Shown here in pieces: positions 57,213 to 64,000 of a stretch of DNA of 64,000 nt (positions are counted from its first letter, which is position 1; the number at the start of each line of letters is the position of its first letter). Source of the stretch: Promineifilum sp019695075 (lineage in GTDB: Bacteria; Chloroflexota; Anaerolineae; Promineifilales; Promineifilaceae); contig JAHCIO010000024.1 of NCBI GenBank assembly GCA_026129185.1, positions 8,871-72,870 of the forward strand. Direction: 5' to 3'. The notes under the pieces were generated by a model. The model was not told where the DNA came from. It saw only the letters and a list, made by a program, of their open reading frames with translations, and did no database searches. A program made the position numbers and the translations under genes.

Positions 57213-58979
57213 ATGACCCAAACCATGACACCCCCCCGCTGGAGCCTGGACGACCTGGTGGCCGAACCCATCCAGGACAATATCGACGCGGCCCTAGCCG
57301 CGCTGGAGACCGACGTGGCCGCCTTCGAGAACCGGCGCGAACGGCTGCGCGAGGATATGGAGGCGGCCGAGCTTCTGACCCTGCTGCGCCAGTATGAGGC
57401 CATCATGCACCGCGGCCACCTGTTGGGCGCGTACGCCTACTTGCGCTTCTCCGAGAACACCCAGGATCAGACCTCGCTCAGCATCCGCGACCGGCTCGAC
57501 CAGGCGCTGACCGCCTTCGAGAACCGCGTGCTCTTCTTCACGCTGTGGCTGAAGGCCATTCCCGAAGAGGCCGCCGCCCGCCTCATGCCCGACGACCCCG
57601 ACCTGCGCCACTTCATCACCTCCCTGCGCAAGTTCCAGCCCCACACCCTGACTGAGCCGGAAGAGCGCGTCATCAACCTGAAGGACACCAACGGCATCGA
57701 CGCAATGACGAACCTCTACGACATGATCGTCAGCGCGTTCTCCTTCCGGCTGGAAGTGGATGGCAAGACCAAGACACTGACACGCGACGAGTTGACGGCC
57801 TACTTCCGCCACCCTTCGGCCGACATCCGCGCCGCCGCCTACCAGGAGCTTTACCGCGTCTACGCCGAGAACAGCGCTGTGCTGGCCCAGATCTACAGCC
57901 ATCGCGTGCGCGACTGGTACGCCGAGGGCATCGGCCTGCGCCACTTTCCGACGCCCATGTCGGTGCGTAACTTGCAAAACGACATCCCCGACCAGGTCGT
58001 CGAGGCCCTGCTGGAGGCCAGCCGGCGCAACAGTGGTCTGTTCCAGCGCTACTTCCGCCTGAAGGCGGCGTGGCTGGGCATGGACAAGCTGCGGCGCTAC
58101 GACATCTACGCGCCCTTGGCCCCGGCCGACCGCGCCTACGACTACGCCGACGGCATGGCCCTGGTGCTCGACAGCCTCACGCACTTCGATCCGCGCCTGG
58201 CCGCACTGGTGCAGCGAGTCATCGACGCCGACCACGTCGACGCCGCGCCGCGGCCGGGCAAGCGCGGCGGCGCGTACTGCTACTCCGTCGCCCCGGAACT
58301 GACGCCGTGGGTCTTCAGCAACTACACCGGCAAGGCGCGTGACGTGGCCACCATGGCCCACGAGATGGGTCACGCCATCCACGGCATGCTGGCCGCCAAC
58401 CATTCGCCGCTGACGTTCCACGCCTCGCTGCCGCTGGCCGAGACGGCCTCGGTCTTCAGCGAAATCCTGCTGACCAACCGCCTGCTGAAGGACGAGACTG
58501 ACCCGGCTGTGCGCCGCGACCTGCTGGCCTACGCTCTCGACGACGCCTATGCCACCGTCCAGCGGCAGGCCGCCTTCAGCCTGTTCGAGCGCGAAGCCCA
58601 CGCCCTCATCCAGGACGGCGCGACGGCCGAGCGGGTCTGCGCCGCCTACATGGACAATCTGCGCGCCCAATTCGGCGACGCCATCGAGATCGGCGACGAA
58701 TTCCGCTGGGAGTGGATCAGCGTGCCCCACTTCTACGCCACGCCGTTCTATACCTATGCCTACGCTTTCGGCCAGCTGCTCGTCCTGGCGCTGTATGAGC
58801 AGTACAAGGAGGAGGACGAGGCCTTCGTACCGCGCTACCTGAAGCTGCTGTCCTATGGCGGCTCGGCCGAGCCATACCAGGTACTGACCGAGGCCGGTTT
58901 CGACGTGGCCACGACGGAGTTCTGGCAGCGCGGCTATGATGCCCTGGAGGCCATGTTGAACGAACTGGAAAACTTGTAG
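57213..58979 (+). CDS. Oligoendopeptidase F-type M3 metallopeptidase
   Basis: Cytosolic zinc peptidase cleaving short peptides, 588 residues from ATG 57213 (an in-frame GTG two codons earlier is too close to the ribosome-binding site). The N-terminal PepF-like domain covers about 1-190. The catalytic motif is MAHEMGHAIHGM near residue 383, with the third ligand Glu in LAETASVFSEILL. Length and order match the M3B PepF family. It is monocistronic. Confidence 0.93.
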   Translation: MTQTMTPPRWSLDDLVAEPIQDNIDAALAALETDVAAFENRRERLREDMEAAELLTLLRQYEAIMHRGHLLGAYAYLRFSENTQDQTSLSIRDRLDQALTAFENRVLFFTLWLKAIPEEAAARLMPDDPDLRHFITSLRKFQPHTLTEPEERVINLKDTNGIDAMTNLYDMIVSAFSFRLEVDGKTKTLTRDELTAYFRHPSADIRAAAYQELYRVYAENSAVLAQIYSHRVRDWYAEGIGLRHFPTPMSVRNLQNDIPDQVVEALLEASRRNSGLFQRYFRLKAAWLGMDKLRRYDIYAPLAPADRAYDYADGMALVLDSLTHFDPRLAALVQRVIDADHVDAAPRPGKRGGAYCYSVAPELTPWVFSNYTGKARDVATMAHEMGHAIHGMLAANHSPLTFHASLPLAETASVFSEILLTNRLLKDETDPAVRRDLLAYALDDAYATVQRQAAFSLFEREAHALIQDGATAERVCAAYMDNLRAQFGDAIEIGDEFRWEWISVPHFYATPFYTYAYAFGQLLVLALYEQYKEEDEAFVPRYLKLLSYGGSAEPYQVLTEAGFDVATTEFWQRGYDALEAMLNELENL

Positions 58980-59036
58980 AGTCGCCAACCGCTGTGGTTA
59001 GCAACGTCATGACGATCAACCAGGAGGGAACCAGCC

Positions 59037-60833
59037 ATGACCACCGCCACTGCCACCTTCGGCGCAAAACCGCCGTCGCCCTATAGCGTCTTTCGCCACC
59101 GCGACTTCCGGCTGATGTGGCTGGGCCAATTCGTGTCCACGGCGGGCACGGCGCTGACCTCGTTGGCCGCGTCGATCCTCGTCTACCGGCTGACCGGCTC
59201 AGCCCTCAGCGTTGGCCTCATGATGATGGCCACGGCCGCGCCCAGTCTGCTGGTGGGTCTCTTCGCCGGGGTCATCGTCGACCGCTACGACCGCAAGAAG
59301 ATCATGATCGTCACCGAGCTACTGCGCGCGGTGCTGATCGCTCTCATCCCTTTCCTGGTGACGCGCAACATCGTCTGGCTCTACGTCATCGTCGCCCTGA
59401 CCAGCGCCATCGCCCAGTTCTACGACCCAGCCCACGAAAGCGTCTTACCCGAGGTAGCCTCGGAGGAAGAACTGGCCGCGGCCAACTCGCTCATGGCCAT
59501 TAGCTCCTTCGGCTCCACGGCCATCGGCTTTGCCGCGTCGGGCCTGATCGCCTCGGCGGCCAACATCAACTGGGCCTTCTGGCTCGACGCCATCAGCTTC
59601 CTGGTCTCGGCGCTCTGCATCATGTTCGTGGCCATTAAACCACTGGGCGCGGAGGAGGAGGCCAGCGCGGCGATGGTTGTCCGCAACCTGCGCGTCGGTC
59701 TGCGCTTCCTGGCCGATACACCCGTCCTGCGTTCGCTCTTTCTGGTCTACATCCCCGTGCTGATCTCCTACGGGTTGTCGAATTCGCTGCTGCTGCCATT
59801 TTCCGACCGGGCGCTGGGGGCGAATGAGTTCCAGTATGGCTTGCAGGAGAGCCTGACCTCGGTGGCCTTCGTCGCCTGCAGTCTGCTGATGGCCAAGTTC
59901 TTCGACCGGATGCGCGAGGGGCAATGGATCGCGCTCAGCTGGCTGGCGATGGGCGCGCTGTCGGCCATCTACTCGCAGCTAACCTCCATCCCGCTGGCCA
60001 TTCTCGTTATCGGTCTGTCCGGCTTCGTCAACGCGCCGTCGGCCATCGGCGGCCGGCTCATCCTCCAGCGCAACACCCCGCGCGAGATGCGCGGCCGGGT
60101 CAACAGCGCCTTCTTCGTCTCACGCGACATCCTGTTCCTGATCGGCATGGCTGCCGTCGGCTTGGCGGACTTCATCGACGTGCGAACGATGTTCCTCATC
60201 AGCGGCCTGATACTCACCGCGGGCGGCGCGCTGGTGCTATTCCTGCCCGGCCTGCGCCACGATACCCTGGCCTGGCAGCGCTCCATCGCCCTATTGCGCG
60301 GCGCGCCGGCCGCCCCTCGCCTGGGGCCGGGTCGCGCCGCTCTGGCCGCCGACGCCAATGCCCTGGTCGATCTGATTCCAACCCTCTGCAATCTCAGCCC
60401 CAAAGAGTGCGGCGTACTGGCCTCGCACGCCATCGTCATCGACGTTCCGCGGAGCACGGCCATCGTCCGGCGCGGCGAGCAGAGCGACAAAGCGTATTTC
60501 GTCATGGCCGGGCGGGCCGTGGCCGGCTTCGAGGACAGCGACGGCAGCTTCCGTGTCCTCAATCCACTCCTGGCGGGCGACTTCTTCGGCGAGATCGCCG
60601 CCCTGACCGGTTCGGTGCGCACCGCTGATGTTGTCGCCGACGAAGATATGCGCCTCATGCAGGTGCCCGCGGTCACGCTGCGCGAGATGATGAGCAACGC
60701 CCAGTTCAGTTCGCTGGTGTTGGAAACGATGACCTCGCGCCTGAACGTTGTTAGCAGCACCGTCATGCCGCGCTTTGCCGCCCTAGATCAGGTCGACCTG
60801 CGCGACCTGCGCACCAACGCGCCGGAGGAGTAG
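59037..60833 (+). CDS. MFS transporter fused to a C-terminal cyclic-nucleotide-binding domain
   Basis: 598 residues. Residues about 15-415 are a 12-helix MFS exporter (HRDFRLMWLGQFVSTAGTAL, GVIVDRYDRKKIMIVTELLR). Residues about 440-560 are a cNMP-binding beta-roll (IVRRGEQSDKAYFVMAGRAV; phosphate-binding cassette DFFGEIAALTGSVRTADVVA). The cassette keeps the conserved Gly-Glu and Arg residues, so ligand binding is plausible. The fusion suggests that cAMP or cGMP gates export. A strong AGGAGGG lies 10 nt before the ATG. The frame continues after the TAG stop into a remnant of a similar domain. Confidence 0.9.
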   Translation: MTTATATFGAKPPSPYSVFRHRDFRLMWLGQFVSTAGTALTSLAASILVYRLTGSALSVGLMMMATAAPSLLVGLFAGVIVDRYDRKKIMIVTELLRAVLIALIPFLVTRNIVWLYVIVALTSAIAQFYDPAHESVLPEVASEEELAAANSLMAISSFGSTAIGFAASGLIASAANINWAFWLDAISFLVSALCIMFVAIKPLGAEEEASAAMVVRNLRVGLRFLADTPVLRSLFLVYIPVLISYGLSNSLLLPFSDRALGANEFQYGLQESLTSVAFVACSLLMAKFFDRMREGQWIALSWLAMGALSAIYSQLTSIPLAILVIGLSGFVNAPSAIGGRLILQRNTPREMRGRVNSAFFVSRDILFLIGMAAVGLADFIDVRTMFLISGLILTAGGALVLFLPGLRHDTLAWQRSIALLRGAPAAPRLGPGRAALAADANALVDLIPTLCNLSPKECGVLASHAIVIDVPRSTAIVRRGEQSDKAYFVMAGRAVAGFEDSDGSFRVLNPLLAGDFFGEIAALTGSVRTADVVADEDMRLMQVPAVTLREMMSNAQFSSLVLETMTSRLNVVSSTVMPRFAALDQVDLRDLRTNAPEE

Positions 60834-61015
60834 GGCCATATCGCCCACGCCGCCACCGGCGTGCTGGAAATCCCGCGCGTCCCCTTTTTGGCCCTGCTTG
60901 ATGATGAGCTGCAACTGGTGCGCCGGATGTTGGAGATCGCGGTGGCGCGGTTGGCCGCTTCCAACCATCGCGAGAGCGCTCTGGCCTTTCTGACTGCGGC
61001 GGCTGGCGAACGGTG
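60834..61015 (+). pseudogene. Remnant of a cyclic-nucleotide-binding domain C-terminus
   Basis: Directly after the TAG of the MFS fusion, and in the same frame, about 60 codons stay open to TGA 61013-61015. They read IPRVPFLALLDDELQLVRRM, EIAVARLAASN and end AAAGER, the C-helix region typical of CRP-like domains. There is no start codon of its own with a ribosome-binding site. It may be a relic of a deletion or a stop mutation that shortened the upstream gene. Confidence 0.5.
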
Positions 61016-61046
61016 AAGGCCTGCCCCCGCCTGGTCAGAGGCCTTT

Positions 61047-61506
61047 TTGCCCGACGCCATCCACCGCCTGCGCCCCGGCGCGCCGCTGGCCCACATCACC
61101 CCCGACATCGCCTGGGGCGGCAGCACCGGCCGCGGCGTGCGCGTGGCCGTGGTTGACACCGGCATTGAGGCCGATCATCCGGCCTTCACCAACAACGTCA
61201 GTGGCGGGGTCATCATCGAACTAGACGATCAGGTCGAGGATAGCTTCGTCGCCATTCCCGACAACCCGCCGCGCGCCGTGGCCGGCCACGGCACGGCCTG
61301 CGCCGGCATCATCCACCGCATCGCCCCGAAGCCGAGCTATTCAGCGTCCGCGTGTTGGGCGACAACATGCGCGGCCGAGCCGTGACCTTCGCGCGCCCCA
61401 CATCGCCGGCATCGTGGCCCTCATTTTGAGCAAACACCCCGGCCTGACGCCGTTCCAAGTCAAGACCATGCTCATGGCCTGCGCCACGAACGTCCAAGCC
61501 TTGTAG
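61047..61506 (+). pseudogene. Degraded subtilisin-like (S8) serine protease
   Basis: The first part contains the Asp motif VAVVDTGIEADHP and the His motif GHGTACAGI. A one-base loss near 61327 breaks the frame: the expected IAP-AELFSVRVLG continues in the next frame. After about 61390 the sequence jumps to PHIAGIVALILSKHPGLTPF near the normal position of the catalytic Ser, but the GTS segment is gone. An internal deletion of several hundred bases is likely. It ends at TAG 61504-61506, at the edge of a palindromic repeat. Confidence 0.75.
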
Positions 61507-61550
61507 GGCGGGTTGGCAACCCGCCCGGCGGGTTACCAACCCGCCCTACA
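61503..61550 (+). repeat. Double palindrome with GGGTTNNCAACCC cores
   Basis: GGGCGGGTTGGCAACCCGCC and GGCGGGTTACCAACCCGCC in tandem, flanked by TAGGGCG and CGCCCTA. It lies between the S8 remnant and the convergent argF. The second core is identical to that at 52694-52718. Confidence 0.8.
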
Positions 61551-61552
61551 GG

Positions 61553-62554
61553 CTACATCCCTAGCGTCGCCACCATCACCGCCTTGATGGTGTGCATGCG
61601 GTTCTCGGCCTGGTCGAACACAATGGATGCCGGCGACTCGAAGACATCTTCGGTCACTTCCAGTCCATCCAGCCCAAACTTCTGATAGACCTGCTCGCCG
61701 ACCTTCGTTTCGCGGTTGTGGAAGGCGGGCAGGCAGTGCATGAACCTGACCGCCGGGTTGCCGCTGCGCTGCATGGCCGCAGCGTTGACCTGGTAGGGCT
61801 TTAGCAGTTCGATGCGCTCCTGCCAGACCGAGTCCGGCTCGCCCATCGACACCCACACGTCGGTATGGATGAAATCCACGCCGCCGACGCCCTCATCGAC
61901 ATCCTCGGTCAGCGTCAACCGCGCGCCCGTCTCCTCGGCCACGGCCCGGCCGGCGGCGATGAGTTCCTCGCTCGGCCAGAGGTGCTTGGGCGCGCAGATG
62001 CGCACGTCCATGCCCAGCTTGCAGCCGCCGATCATCAGCGAGTTGCCCATGTTGAAGCGCGCATCGCCCATGTAGCAGTAGGCAATGTCGGCCGGCTGCT
62101 TGTGCGAATGCTCCAGCATCGTCAGCATGTCGGCCAGGATTTGCGTCGGATGGAACTCGTTGGTCAGGCCGTTCCAGACGGGCACGCCGGCATAGCGGGC
62201 CAGCGTCTCGACCGTCTCCTGGGCAAAGCCGCGGTACTCGATGCCGTCGTACATCCGGCCGAGCACGCGGGCGGTGTCCTTCATCGACTCCTTGTGGCCG
62301 ATCTGCGAGCCTTCCGGGCCGAGGTAGGTCACGTGCGCCCCCTGGTCATAGGCGGCCACCTCGAAGGCGCAGCGTGTGCGCGTGGAGGCCTTCTCGAAGA
62401 TGAGGGCGATGTTCTTACCCACCAGGCGCGGCTGCTCGTAACCGCCGTACTTGGCCGCCTTCAGGTCGGCCGAGAGCTTCAGCAAGAAGCGAAGCTCCTC
62501 ACGGGTAAAGTCGAGTTCCTTTAGAAAACTGCGATTGCGTAGATTCACTGCCAT
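61553..62554 (-). CDS. argF: Ornithine carbamoyltransferase
   Basis: Forms citrulline from ornithine and carbamoyl phosphate in arginine biosynthesis. 333 residues with the carbamoyl-phosphate motif EKASTRTRCAFEV, the FHPTQILADMLTM segment, and the ornithine-binding MHCLPAFHNRE. The C-terminal helix is MHTIKAVMVATLG. No other arg genes lie in the window. The pterin dehydratase gene starts 11 bp upstream and is probably cotranscribed. Confidence 0.96.
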   Translation of the reverse strand: MAVNLRNRSFLKELDFTREELRFLLKLSADLKAAKYGGYEQPRLVGKNIALIFEKASTRTRCAFEVAAYDQGAHVTYLGPEGSQIGHKESMKDTARVLGRMYDGIEYRGFAQETVETLARYAGVPVWNGLTNEFHPTQILADMLTMLEHSHKQPADIAYCYMGDARFNMGNSLMIGGCKLGMDVRICAPKHLWPSEELIAAGRAVAEETGARLTLTEDVDEGVGGVDFIHTDVWVSMGEPDSVWQERIELLKPYQVNAAAMQRSGNPAVRFMHCLPAFHNRETKVGEQVYQKFGLDGLEVTEDVFESPASIVFDQAENRMHTIKAVMVATLGM

Positions 62555-62565
62555 GCGATTCCATC

Positions 62566-62862
62566 CTATCCTTTGCCGGCCAGCGACTCCATCTTGCGGG
62601 CCAACTCAACATCGAAAGTGCTGATCGCGTTGTCCATGTCGTGGGTCGTCAGATCCACGGTCACGCGGTTATAGACATTGCGCCACTCGGGGTGGTGGTC
62701 CATCTTATCGGCGTGGACGGCCACGCTGACCATCCAGCCGATCGCCCGGGCGAACGACGCGAACTTGTAGTCCTTGTGCAGCTTGCCGTCCTTCACTTCC
62801 CAACCGGGAAGCTCCGGCAACGCCGCCGCAATCTCCGCCTGGCTCAGTTTCCTGCGTTCCAT
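62566..62862 (-). CDS. 4a-hydroxytetrahydrobiopterin dehydratase (pterin-4a-carbinolamine dehydratase)
   Basis: Dehydrates 4a-hydroxy-pterin after aromatic hydroxylation. 98 residues from ATG 62862, giving the family start RKLSQAEIAAALPELPGWEV. The active-site signature HADKMDHHPEWRNVYNRV and then LTTHDMDNAIS is complete. Its first 19 bp overlap the end of the GNAT gene, so the two are coupled. No aromatic amino acid hydroxylase is nearby. Confidence 0.93.
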   Translation of the reverse strand: MERRKLSQAEIAAALPELPGWEVKDGKLHKDYKFASFARAIGWMVSVAVHADKMDHHPEWRNVYNRVTVDLTTHDMDNAISTFDVELARKMESLAGKG

Positions 62863-63788
62863 CTCGCTCCTTCGCTGTTCGCGGCCGGCGGGTCGCCCGG
62901 CGATGGGTAATAGGACCAGACCGGGTATTTCTGCCCCGACGGCCGGAAGCCGAAGCGGCCATAGAGCCGCTGCGATACCACGTTGTCCTCCTGCGTGTTC
63001 AGCGTCACGCCGCGCAGCTTGCGCCGGCGATAGCCTTCCAACGCCCGCGTCATCAGCGCCGCGCCGACGCCCAGCCCCTGCCACTGCGGGTCAACGGTCA
63101 TCCGCGCCAGATGGGCGCTGCTGCCGCCGCCGGTGCTGAACTGGAAGCCCACCGGCCGCCCGTCGAGTGTGGCCACGTCGAAGCTGAGCGACTGCCGCCA
63201 GGCCAGGTAGAGGCTCTGAGCGCTGTGCCGCCAGCGCGGCTCGAAGGCGGCCGCTTCCATCTCCGCCAGCGCCGGCAACTCCTCCATCAACGCCGGGCGG
63301 ATATCCAGCCCCGGCGGAGCGGAGTACGACACCGGCTCCAGGTCGTCCTTGCGGAAGCCGAGCACGGTGCTGACGGGGACAAAGCCGAGCCGGTCGAGCC
63401 AGTGCAGCGGCCAGTTGTCGGTGATGAACCAGGCCACCTCGTTGATGTCCGGCTCCAGCCCGGCCAGAACGGCCGCCCACAGCGCTTCGCACTGGCCAAA
63501 GGCCGCCACCGAGCGCGTCACGGCGACGCGCGCCCAGGCCGCCGGCGGCGGGTCGGCACCGACGGCCAGGCAGGCGACAATGGCCTCGGCATCGCCGTCG
63601 TCTTCACGTGTGTAGACGACAAAGCCGGGCGTGCCCAGCCAGTCGCCGGGCACGTGCCAATCGACGTGAACGTGGATATACGCGCTCAGCCGCAGCAGTC
63701 GTTGGATGGCGCCCGCGTCGGCGCGCGTGGCCAGGCGAACGTGCGGCTGCGCCAGCGGCCCGGCCGGCGATGTGTTTGCCAATTGCAT
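62844..63788 (-). CDS. GNAT-family N-acetyltransferase with two domains
   Basis: Acetyl-CoA-dependent transferase of unknown substrate, 314 residues from ATG 63788; the longer frame would start upstream of the -10 box. The C-terminal domain has the acetyl-CoA loop VDPQWQGLGVGAALMTRALE and LNTQEDNVVSQRLYGRFGF. The N-terminal half (RLATRADAGAIQRLLRLSAY onward) looks like a second, degenerate GNAT unit. The -10 TACAAT (63795-63800) lies 6 bp before the ATG, so the mRNA should be leaderless. Confidence 0.82.
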   Translation of the reverse strand: MQLANTSPAGPLAQPHVRLATRADAGAIQRLLRLSAYIHVHVDWHVPGDWLGTPGFVVYTREDDGDAEAIVACLAVGADPPPAAWARVAVTRSVAAFGQCEALWAAVLAGLEPDINEVAWFITDNWPLHWLDRLGFVPVSTVLGFRKDDLEPVSYSAPPGLDIRPALMEELPALAEMEAAAFEPRWRHSAQSLYLAWRQSLSFDVATLDGRPVGFQFSTGGGSSAHLARMTVDPQWQGLGVGAALMTRALEGYRRRKLRGVTLNTQEDNVVSQRLYGRFGFRPSGQKYPVWSYYPSPGDPPAANSEGARWNAGN

Positions 63789-63794
63789 GGCGCT

Positions 63795-63800
63795 ATTGTA
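63795..63800 (-). promoter_or_regulatory. -10 box of the GNAT gene
   Basis: TACAAT on the minus strand, with six bases to the ATG at 63788; no good -35 element was seen. The spacing equals that of the folC promoter. Confidence 0.45.
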
Positions 63801-63823
63801 CACTACATAATAAGCGAAGGGGA

Positions 63824-63851
63824 TTGTCCGGGCGTGTACAGGCGATATCAC
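63824..63851 (+). promoter_or_regulatory. Possible recA promoter
   Basis: TTGTCC (63824-63829), 16-bp spacer, TATCAC (63846-63851). It is weak, and no known LexA box could be picked out by eye. The leader would be about 17 nt. Confidence 0.3.
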
Positions 63852-63874
63852 CTGCCCCGGCCACCTCAGAAAAC

Positions 63875-64000
63875 ATGACGATCGATCAGGCCAAGGCCCG
63901 CGCACTCGAAAACACCGTCGCCACGCTGAACAAGCGCTTCGGCGACGGCGTGATCATGCGCCTCGGCGACGCGCAACACATGCAGGTCGAATCGATCCCG
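63875..64000 (+). CDS. recA: RecA recombinase, N-terminal part (3' end outside window)
   Basis: Central recombination and SOS protein. The first 42 residues are visible: ARALENTVATLNKRFGDGVI, MRLGD, then QVESIP, matching the RecA start just before the Walker A region. ATG 63875 fits the family. The rest lies beyond the window. It is divergent from the GNAT gene. Confidence 0.93.
   Translation, partial: MTIDQAKARALENTVATLNKRFGDGVIMRLGDAQHMQVESIP

Overview
This is GC-rich bacterial chromosome, most likely from the phylum Chloroflexota (Anaerolineae or a Promineofilum-like lineage). That placement is an inference from gene content, the T-box on leuS, the order rplQ-truA-rplM-rpsI after rpoA, and the style of the intergenic palindromes; no search was possible. 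There is no prophage, plasmid, CRISPR or rRNA. The window is a core chromosomal segment whose interest lies in its regulatory RNAs and its many palindromic repeats.

Layout. 1-4893 (+): end of a sugar- or surface-binding protein, then a 2-oxoacid dehydrogenase unit (fused E1 alpha/beta, then E2) and a lone HicB. 4890-10047 (-): thioesterase, DUF1028 protein, Lon protease and FolC. 10136-13512: small membrane protein, an MFS exporter, methionine aminopeptidase and a LysE-type exporter. 13589-16832 (-): leuS under a leucine T-box. Its leader contains a complete tRNA-Ala(GGC) between the specifier stem and the antiterminator, with tRNA-Ala(CGC) just upstream, all behind one strong promoter. 16931-17206 (+): a small Rdx-family (SelW-like) selenoprotein with an in-frame TGA. 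17241-20942: hydrolase, TrmB with an extra C-terminal domain, and an ABC exporter.

21011-45026 (-) is one very long ribosomal cluster: rpsL-rpsG-fusA-tuf, the S10 and spc blocks, secY-adk-rpmJ, the alpha block, truA-rplM-rpsI, mazG and an SH3 protein. A strong promoter lies about 350 nt before rpsL, followed by a structured leader. rpoB (45108-49043) stands alone with its own promoter, leader hairpin and terminator; rpoC and rplJL are not adjacent. 49224-52610 (-): glycosyltransferase, TyrA-like dehydrogenase, HD protein and site-2 protease. 52722-56957 (-): a thiamine-type ABC importer under a TPP riboswitch. 57005-60833 (+): tRNA-fMet, an M3 oligopeptidase and an MFS protein fused to a cyclic-nucleotide-binding domain. 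60834-61506 holds decayed gene remnants. The end carries argF, a pterin dehydratase, a GNAT protein and the start of recA.

Many gaps, including those inside the ribosomal cluster, hold palindromes made of iterated short words around an asymmetric centre. The same kind of element sits inside the E2 coding sequence, where it is translated as linker. Several genes (folC, trmB, the GNAT gene, and nearly the ABC exporter and map) have a -10 box so close to ATG that their mRNAs should be leaderless or almost so.
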